A stretch of DNA of 19,028 nt from assembly GCA_043727235.1 (NCBI GenBank), contig JAYSYX010000417.1, positions 1 through 19,028 on the forward strand, written 5' to 3'. The position numbers and the translations under genes were made by a program. How positions within the stretch are numbered: the first letter of the stretch is position 1; the number at the start of each line of letters is the position of its first letter. Below, piece by piece: positions 8,656-14,720 of this stretch. The notes beneath the pieces are model-generated. The model was not told where the DNA came from. It ran no database searches and saw only the letters and a list, made by a program, of their open reading frames with translations. Source of the stretch: UBA7236 sp043727235. Its GTDB lineage: Bacteria; Bacteroidota; Bacteroidia; Chitinophagales; BACL12.

Positions 8656-8663
8656 CAAATTTA
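8656..8663 (-). promoter_or_regulatory. -7 promoter box (TAAATTTG) for paralog C
   Basis: On the minus strand the sequence TAAATTTG matches TAnnTTTG exactly and lies 24 bp before the ATG of paralog C. This is nearly the same spacing as the box before paralog B. The -33 region has no clear TTTG. Confidence 0.55.
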
Positions 8664-8788
8664 AATCAAAAATTGATTGGAAAATGAACTCGTATACATA
8701 AGTTGAGAAAAGAAGATCTTGGAAATTAGCCATTGTAAGGATGAAGGATGGGTTTTCTATTCAGAAGATGAAATTTAAAATAAAGAAT

Positions 8789-8796
8789 TAACTTTG
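8789..8796 (+). promoter_or_regulatory. -7 promoter box (TAACTTTG) for the membrane protein/regulator pair
   Basis: TAACTTTG matches the Bacteroidota -7 consensus exactly and sits 19 bp before the ATG at 8816. There is no good TTTG in the -33 position. It most likely drives both 8816-9451 and the coupled 9448-9747. Confidence 0.55.
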
Positions 8797-8815
8797 TTTA
8801 TCAAAGCGCTTTATT

Positions 8816-9451
8816 ATGGCTGAAAAACAAAAAGAAAACTATTTAGATGATCTGAAAGAGATAAGATCCATGATGGAAAAGTCCTCGCGGTTTATTTCTC
8901 TTAGTGGTTTATCAGGTGTTAGTGCAGGTATTATTGCTCTTGCAGGTGCTGTAATAGCATGGTGGTATATACAAAACAATCTGGAATCGTCGCTTTACAA
9001 CATGAACAACATAACAAGCATTGACCTGAAAGATCTGATGTTTTTATTGTTGGATGCAGGCATCGTTTTGGTTCTTGCCATAGCCTCCGCAACTTATTTT
9101 GCGATGCGTAAAGCCAGAATACAAAACCTTCCTGTTTGGAACAAGGCAGCAGAACTTACATTTATTAATTTAATAATTCCCTTAGCTGCAGGGGGCATTT
9201 TTTGTCTTTTTTTGTTTTACTATAATTTATACCTCCTTATAGCTCCGGCTACTTTGGTTTTTTACGGACTTGCCCTTCTTAATGCAAGTAAATTCACACT
9301 GTATGAGGTGCGGTATCTTGGTATTACGGAAATAATTTTAGGTTTGATAGCAATGGCTACACCGGGTTATTCACTTATTTTCTGGTCGCTGGGATTTGGA
9401 ATTTTACATATAGTTTATGGAGCGGTAATGTATTTCCGCTATGAAAGATGA
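8816..9451 (+). CDS. Six-helix membrane protein paired with a winged-helix regulator
   Basis: A 211-residue integral membrane protein. A charged cytoplasmic N-terminus (NYLDDLKEIRSMMEKSSRF, 8-26) precedes about six transmembrane helices, near residues 28-50, 72-96, 112-132, 134-152, 164-182 and 184-204. I do not recognise a characterised family. Its stop codon overlaps the start of the next gene (ATGA at 9448-9451). The tight coupling to a DNA-binding protein suggests that the two act together, for example as membrane sensor and regulator, but nothing in the sequence shows what is sensed. The start ATG at 8816 is supported by the -7 box 19 bp upstream. Confidence 0.85.
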   Translation: MAEKQKENYLDDLKEIRSMMEKSSRFISLSGLSGVSAGIIALAGAVIAWWYIQNNLESSLYNMNNITSIDLKDLMFLLLDAGIVLVLAIASATYFAMRKARIQNLPVWNKAAELTFINLIIPLAAGGIFCLFLFYYNLYLLIAPATLVFYGLALLNASKFTLYEVRYLGITEIILGLIAMATPGYSLIFWSLGFGILHIVYGAVMYFRYER

Positions 9452-9747
9452 AAGAAATAATAGCCAATTTAAATAAGGAGTTTGAAAACAGGATACGGCT
9501 TGGAATCATGAGTATTCTGGTTGTAAACGAATGGGTGGAATTCAACAGCCTTAAAACGCTGCTGGACCTTACTGATGGTAACCTTGCAAGTCATATTTCC
9601 GCTTTGGAGAAAACCGCATTTCTGGAGGTTAAGAAAGAATTTGTAGGTAAAAAGCCCAAAACCACCTATAAAGTAACCCCTGCAGGAAAAAAGGCCTTCG
9701 AAAGCCATCTCAATGCACTGGAAGAGCTCCTCCGAAAAAGAATTTGA
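9448..9747 (+). CDS. Small winged-helix transcriptional regulator
   Basis: A 99-residue protein that is essentially one winged helix-turn-helix domain. The recognition region reads LLDLTDGNLASHISALEK (38-55), and the wing is KKPKTTYKVTPAGKKAFESH (68-87), with the TxxGxxAFxxH pattern typical of stand-alone MarR/ArsR-like regulators of the HTH_34 type. An N-terminal helix, FENRIRLGIMSIL, provides the dimer interface seen in this family. It has no sensor domain, so a signal could come through the membrane protein encoded just upstream, which overlaps it by 4 bp. Its targets are unknown; autoregulation of the pair is a reasonable guess. Confidence 0.9.
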   Translation: MKEIIANLNKEFENRIRLGIMSILVVNEWVEFNSLKTLLDLTDGNLASHISALEKTAFLEVKKEFVGKKPKTTYKVTPAGKKAFESHLNALEELLRKRI

Positions 9748-9763
9748 TAAATTTCACAGTTAC

Positions 9764-9795
9764 TTTGTAATTCAAAGTTCTTTTATATATCTTTG
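9764..9795 (+). promoter_or_regulatory. Bacteroidota-type promoter TTTG-N20-TATCTTTG
   Basis: TTTG at 9764-9767 and TATCTTTG at 9788-9795 match the -33 and -7 boxes of the primary sigma factor in Bacteroidota, with a 20-bp spacer. This is the best promoter in the window. Only 6 bp separate the -7 box from the ATG at 9802, so the transcript should have an extremely short leader or none. An alternative TTG start at 9793 would lie inside the -7 box and is therefore excluded. Confidence 0.75.
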
Positions 9796-9801
9796 TATTT
9801 T

Positions 9802-10842
9802 ATGAGCTTCTCCGAAAAATTATCTTCCTTTTTTGCCTTGTTGCTTCGTTTTGTCGATCGATACACTTGGCGACTTGCGCTGGGAGCAGTACTTATTATT
9901 GCAAGTATAATATTGGTAACAGAGCCAGCATGGTTTATCGCGGCACTTGATTCTCTTCGAATTCCTTATGCTGTTTTTTTAGTTGTATTCATAACTATAT
10001 TTTTTATTAGGGGAAATAATTTTCTTGTTTCTTCAGGTGTAATTGCTTTGCTCATTTTAGCTCCGGGAATTTGGCCTTATTTCAAAACTGCAGAAAAAAC
10101 CCCGCTTGAAAAAAATCTTGAAGCGAATGAGGTTGCTTCTGCCGATTTTTCTGTTTTGCATTTTAATGTTAAAGAAAATAATAAACGTATCTTATCTGTC
10201 GCTGAAGCAGCTTTAAGCTCAAATGCAGATATTGTGTCGATGCAGGAATTAAAAGAAAATTCATTGCAACAGATCGATTCGTTAATGAGTAAACAATATC
10301 CGTATCAACTCAGTGATCTAAGTATTAAAGGTTTCGGACTAGCGTTGTATTCAAAATATCCGATCGATAGTGGAAGGGTAATTATAGAACATGAATTTCC
10401 AATGCTTATTGGTAAAATAAAGATAGGAGAAAAGGAATTCAATTTTATTTCGGCAACCACAAGCTCTCCAACCAATGAAAAAGATTTCCAAAAGCAGATA
10501 AAACAATTTAAGTTTATTACGGAATATGCAAATAAAACAGTGGGACCACTGATAGTTATGGGTGATATGAACTCCGCTCCCTGGAGTAATCAGATTGAAA
10601 CCTTATTAAAAGAAACAGATCTAAAGGACAGCAGAAAAGACCTTTCCGCAACTTATCCCGCACAATCGCCTGTTCAAATTCCAATCGATTATATATTTCA
10701 TTCACAACAATTGTTTTGTGAGAAATTTAATACACTGGAACAAACTTCTTCCAATCACTTAGGAATAATGGGTTATTATACTTTCAAGGAGCCGAAGAAA
10801 AATGCAGATACTTTATCCAATAAATCAAATGGAAGAAAATGA
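9802..10842 (+). CDS. Membrane-anchored endonuclease/exonuclease/phosphatase-fold protein
   Basis: A 346-residue protein with two or three N-terminal transmembrane helices (about 25-40, 55-70 and 76-92), then an EEP-superfamily domain on the far side of the membrane. Recognisable elements are FNVKENN (121-127, catalytic Asn), MQELKEN (147-153, metal-binding Glu149), GDMNSAPWS (254-262), PIDYIFHS (294-301) and a C-terminal SSNHLGIMGYY (316-326). The usual final motif is SDH; here Asp is replaced by Asn318. The normal TH..PP motif reads ATTSSPT (218-224), so its His is also missing. The enzyme may have altered or no activity. Possible substrates in this superfamily include nucleic acids, phospholipids and inositol phosphates. 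The stop overlaps the start of the lipid kinase gene (ATGA), which favours an envelope-related role. Confidence 0.85.
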   Translation: MSFSEKLSSFFALLLRFVDRYTWRLALGAVLIIASIILVTEPAWFIAALDSLRIPYAVFLVVFITIFFIRGNNFLVSSGVIALLILAPGIWPYFKTAEKTPLEKNLEANEVASADFSVLHFNVKENNKRILSVAEAALSSNADIVSMQELKENSLQQIDSLMSKQYPYQLSDLSIKGFGLALYSKYPIDSGRVIIEHEFPMLIGKIKIGEKEFNFISATTSSPTNEKDFQKQIKQFKFITEYANKTVGPLIVMGDMNSAPWSNQIETLLKETDLKDSRKDLSATYPAQSPVQIPIDYIFHSQQLFCEKFNTLEQTSSNHLGIMGYYTFKEPKKNADTLSNKSNGRK

Positions 10843-11189
10843 CGAGGAAACAATTAAAAAGTTTCGGAGATGCAATCCGCGGACTGATCATTTTTTTCGC
10901 AAGGGAACGACATGCAAAATTGCATTTGGGAATTATGATTTTGGTTGTTTTGGGGGGATTATATTTTAAAGTATCCGCTAACGAATGGATCTCATTATGT
11001 ATTGCATTCGCATTGGTAATCGGTTCTGAAGCATTAAACACTGCGATTGAAAAACTGAGTGATATTGTTCAGCCCGAAAAACATTCCGGCATTCGCGATA
11101 TAAAAGATATTGCTGCCGGTGCAGTATTTTTTTGTGTTATCATAGCAATAGTTATTGGTGCCCTTATTTTTATTCCAAAAATATTTTAA
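10839..11189 (+). CDS. dgkA: DgkA-family diacylglycerol/undecaprenol kinase
   Basis: A 116-residue integral membrane kinase with three helices (about 30-46, 51-68 and 93-112) and a short amphipathic N-terminus. The family signature EALNTAIEKLSD (64-75) corresponds to the catalytic Glu/Asn/Glu block of E. coli DgkA, and KDIAAGAV (89-96) to the Lys-Asp segment after it. ARERHAKLHL (21-30) is the usual N-terminal motif. Related enzymes phosphorylate diacylglycerol in Proteobacteria and undecaprenol in Gram-positives; which lipid is used here cannot be read from sequence. The gene overlaps the EEP gene by 4 bp and is followed after 2 bp by the DUF1361 gene, so translation is probably coupled. Confidence 0.92.
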   Translation: MTRKQLKSFGDAIRGLIIFFARERHAKLHLGIMILVVLGGLYFKVSANEWISLCIAFALVIGSEALNTAIEKLSDIVQPEKHSGIRDIKDIAAGAVFFCVIIAIVIGALIFIPKIF

Positions 11190-11191
11190 AT

Positions 11192-11872
11192 ATGAAAATT
11201 GTTCATCTTTCCCAAAAAGTAATTTTAAGCGAAGAAAAATTATATCTTCCTTTGCTTTCCCTTTTCTGTTTTTCAGTACTTATCGTACGAATGGTTTACA
11301 CCGGCACCTTTGAATATAGGTTCATGGGAATTAATTTGATACTCGCTTGGCTACCATATATTTTTGCGCATTACCTTGTAAAAATTCCAAAAAAGAAAAA
11401 TACCATTGGAAAGATGATACTATTTTTCTTATGGTTAATTTTTTTCCCCAACGCTGCATATATGATAACTGATATTTATCATTTATCAGAATTCCCTTCC
11501 ATGCCAATGTGGTACGATTTGATTATGTTACTCTCTTTTGCATGGTGCGGATTATTATTGTGTTTTTATTCATTGAAAAAGATGCACACTCGTTTTGCTT
11601 TTAGAAAAAATCCTGTTGTGAATATTTTTATTCTTTTCTCTGCTTTTTTTGTAGGAGGAATAGGAATCTATTTTGGGAGATATGCCCGCTGGAACAGCTG
11701 GGAAATTGTTACCCAACCTGCAAATTTGTATAAAGATTTTATTGACATCATGTCGAATACCTATAATGTATTGCAAATGTTTTCGGTTGCAATTTTATTT
11801 GCTGCCTTTTTGACTATTGTGTATTTGAAGATGTTTTCCTTTGGGATAAGGACTTCACACGAGGATAAATAA
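11192..11872 (+). CDS. DUF1361 family membrane protein
   Basis: A 226-residue protein with about six transmembrane helices. It carries the DUF1361 hallmark FFPNAAYMITDIYHL in the middle of the chain, followed by WYDLIMLLSFAWCG and a late GIGIYFGRYARWNSW block. The biochemical function of DUF1361 is not known. The frame is open from 11132 inside the dgkA gene, but the ATG at 11192, 2 bp after the dgkA stop, fits both the family start and the operon. Its place in a translationally coupled run with a lipid kinase suggests envelope physiology (inference). Confidence 0.9.
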   Translation: MKIVHLSQKVILSEEKLYLPLLSLFCFSVLIVRMVYTGTFEYRFMGINLILAWLPYIFAHYLVKIPKKKNTIGKMILFFLWLIFFPNAAYMITDIYHLSEFPSMPMWYDLIMLLSFAWCGLLLCFYSLKKMHTRFAFRKNPVVNIFILFSAFFVGGIGIYFGRYARWNSWEIVTQPANLYKDFIDIMSNTYNVLQMFSVAILFAAFLTIVYLKMFSFGIRTSHEDK

Positions 11873-11915
11873 TAGATTTACCCAAGTGGATCAAAATAGG
11901 AATTTATGGCCAATT

Positions 11916-12248
11916 ATGAATTGGAAACCATTAATAAAAAGGACGTTATGGAATTTCTTAAGTGTAATTGTAGGTATCAGTAGTGTTTCACTCGGTACAA
12001 TATTATTACTAGCTTTTTTTGATCAAATTTATATTTCTATCCACGCTCAGGATTTATTTTCAGGTATAGGAATTATCTTGTTGGGATTAATTCTTCTATC
12101 AACATTTATTCTGATCTGGACTGACCGAATAATACGAGATGTTATACGGTTTAAAAAGATTCGCTGGTTTGTAGCAATCAACCTCGCATTTCTATTAATA
12201 CCTTATTATCCAATCATTTGTTTCATCGCCAATTGGTATGTTGTTTAA
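11916..12248 (+). CDS. Small membrane protein, unknown function
   Basis: A 110-residue protein from ATG 11916, or 120 residues from GTG 11886. Three hydrophobic helices are visible (about residues 10-34, 47-66 and 81-105 from the ATG) with a basic loop TDRIIRDVIRFKKIR between the second and third. I do not recognise the family. It starts 43 bp after the DUF1361 stop on the same strand and is probably the last gene of that run; a repeat-filled spacer follows. The GTG start cannot be excluded because it would shorten the gap to 13 bp. Confidence 0.65.
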   Translation: MNWKPLIKRTLWNFLSVIVGISSVSLGTILLLAFFDQIYISIHAQDLFSGIGIILLGLILLSTFILIWTDRIIRDVIRFKKIRWFVAINLAFLLIPYYPIICFIANWYVV

Positions 12249-12291
12249 GTAAATACTTTCCCGACTCGGAATATCGGTTGTTCTTTGGATG

Positions 12292-12332
12292 CCTATATTG
12301 AGGCTCTCGCTTAGCGAAGGTCTCAATATAGG
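12292..12332. repeat. Long palindrome 1 (perfect 11-bp outer stem)
   Basis: CCTATATTGAG (12292-12302) is the exact reverse complement of CTCAATATAGG (12322-12332). The interior continues the symmetry through TCGCT/AGCGA, interrupted only by wobble pairs and one mismatch. It would form one long, nearly continuous hairpin. Confidence 0.8.
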
Positions 12333-12456
12333 TACATACCCAAAGAAAGTCCTCGCTGGGAGCGAAAGCCTCACTAGCTTCGATGGAAAATACTCACCCC
12401 AATCCAGAGCACTCTAACTACTATATACTAACTACTAAATACTTTTTTCTTTTGAT

Positions 12457-12501
12457 GCCAATATTGAGGCTTTCGCTCTAAGCGAAGGTCTCAATAAAGG
12501 C
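12457..12501. repeat. Long palindrome 2 (21-bp stem, 3-nt loop)
   Basis: The left arm (12457-12477) pairs with the right arm (12481-12501) around the loop CTA. There are two A-A mismatches near the base and two G-T wobbles. It shares the core GAGGCTTTCGCT and the GGTCTCAAT right arm with palindrome 1, so both derive from one family, with drift in the outer arms. Confidence 0.8.
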
Positions 12502-12687
12502 AAAAATTCAAAATAAAACTCGCTCTGACCGAGAGCCTCAGTCGCTCCGTTTTTTTCGTTCTACCACTACTGAGACCCTTGCTGGGAGCCGAGAGCCTCA
12601 GCCGCTCCGTTTTTTTCGTTCTGCCACTACTGAGACCCGGCTGTGAGCGAGAGCCTCAGTCGCTCTGATTTGTTCCTCCGTACTAAA

Positions 12688-12723
12688 CCCTTTCAACCCT
12701 TTCAACTTTTTCAACCCTTTCAA
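12688..12723. repeat. 9-bp microrepeat overlapping a stop codon
   Basis: Four tandem 9-bp units (CCCTTTCAA, CCCTTTCAA, CTTTTTCAA, CCCTTTCAA). The last unit supplies the TCA that is the minus-strand stop codon (12720-12722) of the PLP-enzyme gene. A 9-bp period preserves the frame, so copy-number change need not frameshift the gene. Confidence 0.8.
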
Positions 12724-13874
12724 CTTTTTTTCCAAACCCTCTCCAACGCCTGATCAATATCCTCGATCAACACTTCCACTTCCTCCAACCCTGTATAAAA
12801 TCGCACGAAATTAACCGGATATGTCCCACTTTCTTTTATGCATGCGGGAAATACAAGCGATTCATATCCGCCCCAACTTACTGCAAGTAAAAATCGTTTT
12901 AGATTATCACAAAAAGATTCGATCTTTTGTTTGTCCTGTGTTTTTAATAATACTGCGAATAATCCTCCACCGCGTTTCATTTGTTTTTTTGCAAGTTCAA
13001 ATTGTGGATGTGAATTGTGAAAAGGATAAATGACCTTTTCTATTTTGGGATGTTTTTCCAACCAACTAATTAATTTTTCTGCATTGGAAACACTTTTTTC
13101 TAAACGCAGTGGCAAAGTTCTTAATCCCCGGAGAAATAACCATGCATCGTTTGGAGAAAGTACAGCTCCGTAGGTCATATATTCATTTTTAAAAATACTG
13201 TTTATATGTTCTTGATTTGCGCAAACAACACCTGCCAGAACATCGCTGTGTCCTGATAAATATTTTGTGGCCGTGTGACAAATAATATCTACTCCCAATA
13301 AATGCGGTTGTTGATATAAAGGTGTACAATAACTGTTGTCAATTGCAGTTATAATATTTTTTGATCTGGCGATTTCACAAATGGTTTTGAGATCTTGTAG
13401 GTCGAACCAAAATGTATTCGGACTTTCCAGAAAAATTAATTTTGTATTTGGTTGAATTGCGTTGTTGATTTCTTCTGTATTTTTTCCATCTACAAAAGTT
13501 GTTGTAATTCCGTAATTGGGCAAAATATTTTTGAGTAAATATTCAGTCCAGCTGTAAGGACTTTCCACACAAATTATATGATCTCCTGCTTTAACAGAGT
13601 GAAATATTGTTGCTGAAATAGCAGCTACTCCGCTTGAAAATAGGAGACAATCATCAGTGCCTTCTAGTGCAGCAATTTTTTTTCGCACTATTTCTGTGGT
13701 GGGATTATTTCCACGGGTATATAAATGACTTTGCAATTCATTTTTTGTGGCGAGTCTGAAATCCGCAACTGTTTTAAAGGCGAAATTGCTGGTCTGGAAA
13801 ATAGGCGGAGCAACGGCATTGGAGTAATGTTCTCTATCCTCCCCCAAAATGTTGAGTATGTATGAAATATCCAT
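12720..13874 (-). CDS. Trans-sulfuration PLP enzyme (cystathionine beta-lyase-like)
   Basis: A 384-residue enzyme of the Cys/Met metabolism PLP family (fold type I). Visible elements are YTRGNNPT (52-59, cofactor phosphate and substrate binding from the neighbouring subunit), FSSGVAAI (79-86), the Asp of AIDNSY (177-182), the PLP lysine K204 in HTATKYLSGHSD (200-211), and SWGGYESL (333-340), which resembles E. coli MetC. The reaction is probably C-S bond cleavage of cystathionine or a related amino acid; cystathionine gamma-synthase or methionine gamma-lyase activity cannot be excluded by eye. Length is normal. It stands alone, with a terminator just upstream and the repeat spacer downstream, so it has its own promoter, probably in 13875-13908. 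Confidence 0.93.
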   Translation of the reverse strand: MDISYILNILGEDREHYSNAVAPPIFQTSNFAFKTVADFRLATKNELQSHLYTRGNNPTTEIVRKKIAALEGTDDCLLFSSGVAAISATIFHSVKAGDHIICVESPYSWTEYLLKNILPNYGITTTFVDGKNTEEINNAIQPNTKLIFLESPNTFWFDLQDLKTICEIARSKNIITAIDNSYCTPLYQQPHLLGVDIICHTATKYLSGHSDVLAGVVCANQEHINSIFKNEYMTYGAVLSPNDAWLFLRGLRTLPLRLEKSVSNAEKLISWLEKHPKIEKVIYPFHNSHPQFELAKKQMKRGGGLFAVLLKTQDKQKIESFCDNLKRFLLAVSWGGYESLVFPACIKESGTYPVNFVRFYTGLEEVEVLIEDIDQALERVWKKS

Positions 13875-13908
13875 AATTGGAGGTAAAGTAAGGCAAAATT
13901 GTACAAAA

Positions 13909-13936
13909 AAATAATCCGTCAGCTGACGGATTATTT
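13909..13936 (-). terminator. Intrinsic terminator of the DUF2892 gene
   Basis: A perfect palindrome has 14-bp arms (AAATAATCCGTCAG and its reverse complement). On the minus strand the hairpin runs into seven consecutive T (13911-13905), the hallmark of a Rho-independent terminator. It lies about 55 bp after the DUF2892 stop and about 35 bp before the start of the PLP-enzyme gene, so it separates two same-strand genes into independent units. On the plus strand there is no T-run after the hairpin. Confidence 0.85.
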
Positions 13937-13989
13937 ATTCAGGCATACTCAAAGAAAAGACAACCATTACAGTCGTCAATATATTTTTA

Positions 13990-14223
13990 TTAATGTGCAG
14001 CTTTGTGTTGCAAAAACGAAGCATCTTTTGTGGTAGAGCTTTCTTTTTTAGCAGTGAAGTAGGCTTTAACCGGACACCATCCTAAAATAGCGGTTAAAAA
14101 GATTGCCATTACCGGAAATACAAACCAGTAATTGTGTAGCATACCACCTATAATTCCCAGTAACATCATAATGCCATATCTGACAATTATTTCGTCGAAT
14201 TTTAAATTTGGATTGAAGTTCAT
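13990..14223 (-). CDS. DUF2892 (YgaP transmembrane-like) small membrane protein
   Basis: A 77-residue protein with two transmembrane helices (about 14-30 and 33-48) and the hallmark GWCPVKAYF (48-56) just after the second helix, as in DUF2892/YgaP-type inner-membrane proteins. The polar tail SSTTKDASFLQHKAAH is unusual but short. Members are often found next to or fused with rhodanese domains and linked to sulfur or redox stress; no rhodanese is present here. Two FNR/CRP-like palindromes upstream suggest control by a CRP/FNR-family regulator. A strong intrinsic terminator follows, so it is a single-gene unit. Confidence 0.85.
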   Translation of the reverse strand: MNFNPNLKFDEIIVRYGIMMLLGIIGGMLHNYWFVFPVMAIFLTAILGWCPVKAYFTAKKESSTTKDASFLQHKAAH

Positions 14224-14273
14224 AGTATTTGTTTTTGTTGATGTAAAAGTGCGGAGATTTAAAAGCTCAAGTA

Positions 14274-14287
14274 CTGACCTAAATCAA
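14274..14287. promoter_or_regulatory. FNR/CRP-like palindrome, proximal site
   Basis: CTGACCTAAATCAA matches the FNR/CRP-family palindrome TTGAYNNNNRTCAA at every defined position except the first. Its centre is about 57 bp from the DUF2892 ATG. With a leader of about 15 nt this would put it near -41, the position of class II activators. Confidence 0.5.
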
Positions 14288-14295
14288 ACCAAATG

Positions 14296-14309
14296 GTGAT
14301 TTTTGTCAA
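14296..14309. promoter_or_regulatory. FNR/CRP-like palindrome, distal site
   Basis: GTGATTTTTGTCAA also differs from TTGAYNNNNRTCAA only at the first position. Its centre is 22 bp from that of the proximal site, about two helical turns, so two dimers would bind the same face of the DNA. Confidence 0.45.
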
Positions 14310-14338
14310 TCTCCCGCGGAGGTGGGTAGTATGAAGGG

Positions 14339-14720
14339 TTTCCCGCAGAGTGCGCAGATGTGCAGGGGGCGCAGAGTTTGTGGCGTGAAAGATCTCTGAA
14401 GAGATTTTGTTGTGGTATTTAAATATAAAAAAAATTTCCCGCAGAGTGCGCAGATGTGCAGGGGTCGCAGGGTTTGTGGGGTGATAAAATCTCTGAGGAG
14501 ATTTTGTTTTGGTATTTAAATGTAAAAATATTTCCCGCAGAGTGCGCAGAGTTGCAGGGGTCGCAGAGTTTGTGAGGTAACAAAATCTCTGAAGAGATTT
14601 TGTTTTGGTATTTAAATGTAAAAATATTTCCCGCAGAGGGCGCAGAGGTGCAGGGGTCGCAGAGTTTGTAGGGTAAAAAATCTCAGGAGAGATTTTAATT
14701 AGATATTGTTTATTGGATAT
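14339..14720 (+). repeat. Four tandem copies of a 96-bp repeat with a conserved hairpin
   Basis: Units begin TTTCCCGCAGAG at 14339, 14435, 14531 and 14627, an exact 96-bp period. Each has a GC-rich first half with CGCAGAG-type words (CGCAGAGTGCGCAG, GGGGTCGCAGAG) and an AT-rich second half with a hairpin. The hairpins are at 14389-14408, 14486-14505, 14582-14601 and 14677-14696. The 8-bp stem AAAATCTC/GAGATTTT is kept in all four (one G-T wobble in copy 1), while the 4-nt loop changes from TGAA to TGAG, TGAA and AGGA. The last unit degenerates after the hairpin. No open reading frame is conserved, as the period is a multiple of 3 but stops occur. Function is unknown. Confidence 0.9.

Larger units (their letters stand above)
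12249..12719. repeat. Gene-free spacer packed with palindromes and 60-bp direct repeats
   Basis: This spacer lies between convergent genes. A recurring core, GAGGCT(C/T)TCGC or its reverse complement, occurs at least six times. Two long palindromes sit at 12292-12332 and 12457-12501. A lone inverted core lies at about 12357-12372. A 60-bp unit beginning GAGAGCCTCAG is present at 12531-12590 and 12591-12650 with only a few differences, then a partial copy continues at about 12648-12667. The block ends in a 9-bp microrepeat that runs into the next gene. No open frame is convincing. It may be a cluster of small non-autonomous inverted-repeat elements; there are no spacers as in a CRISPR array. 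Confidence 0.75.

Noticed and set aside
9793..9801. TTG start for the EEP-fold protein
   Set aside because: The TTG lies inside an exact -7 promoter box and would not be transcribed from it.
12531..12670. CRISPR-like or tandem protein repeat
   Set aside because: Two and a half direct copies with no unique spacers and no open reading frame through them.
14339..14720. CRISPR array
   Set aside because: The 96-bp units are contiguous and similar along their whole length; there are no unique spacers and no cas genes nearby.
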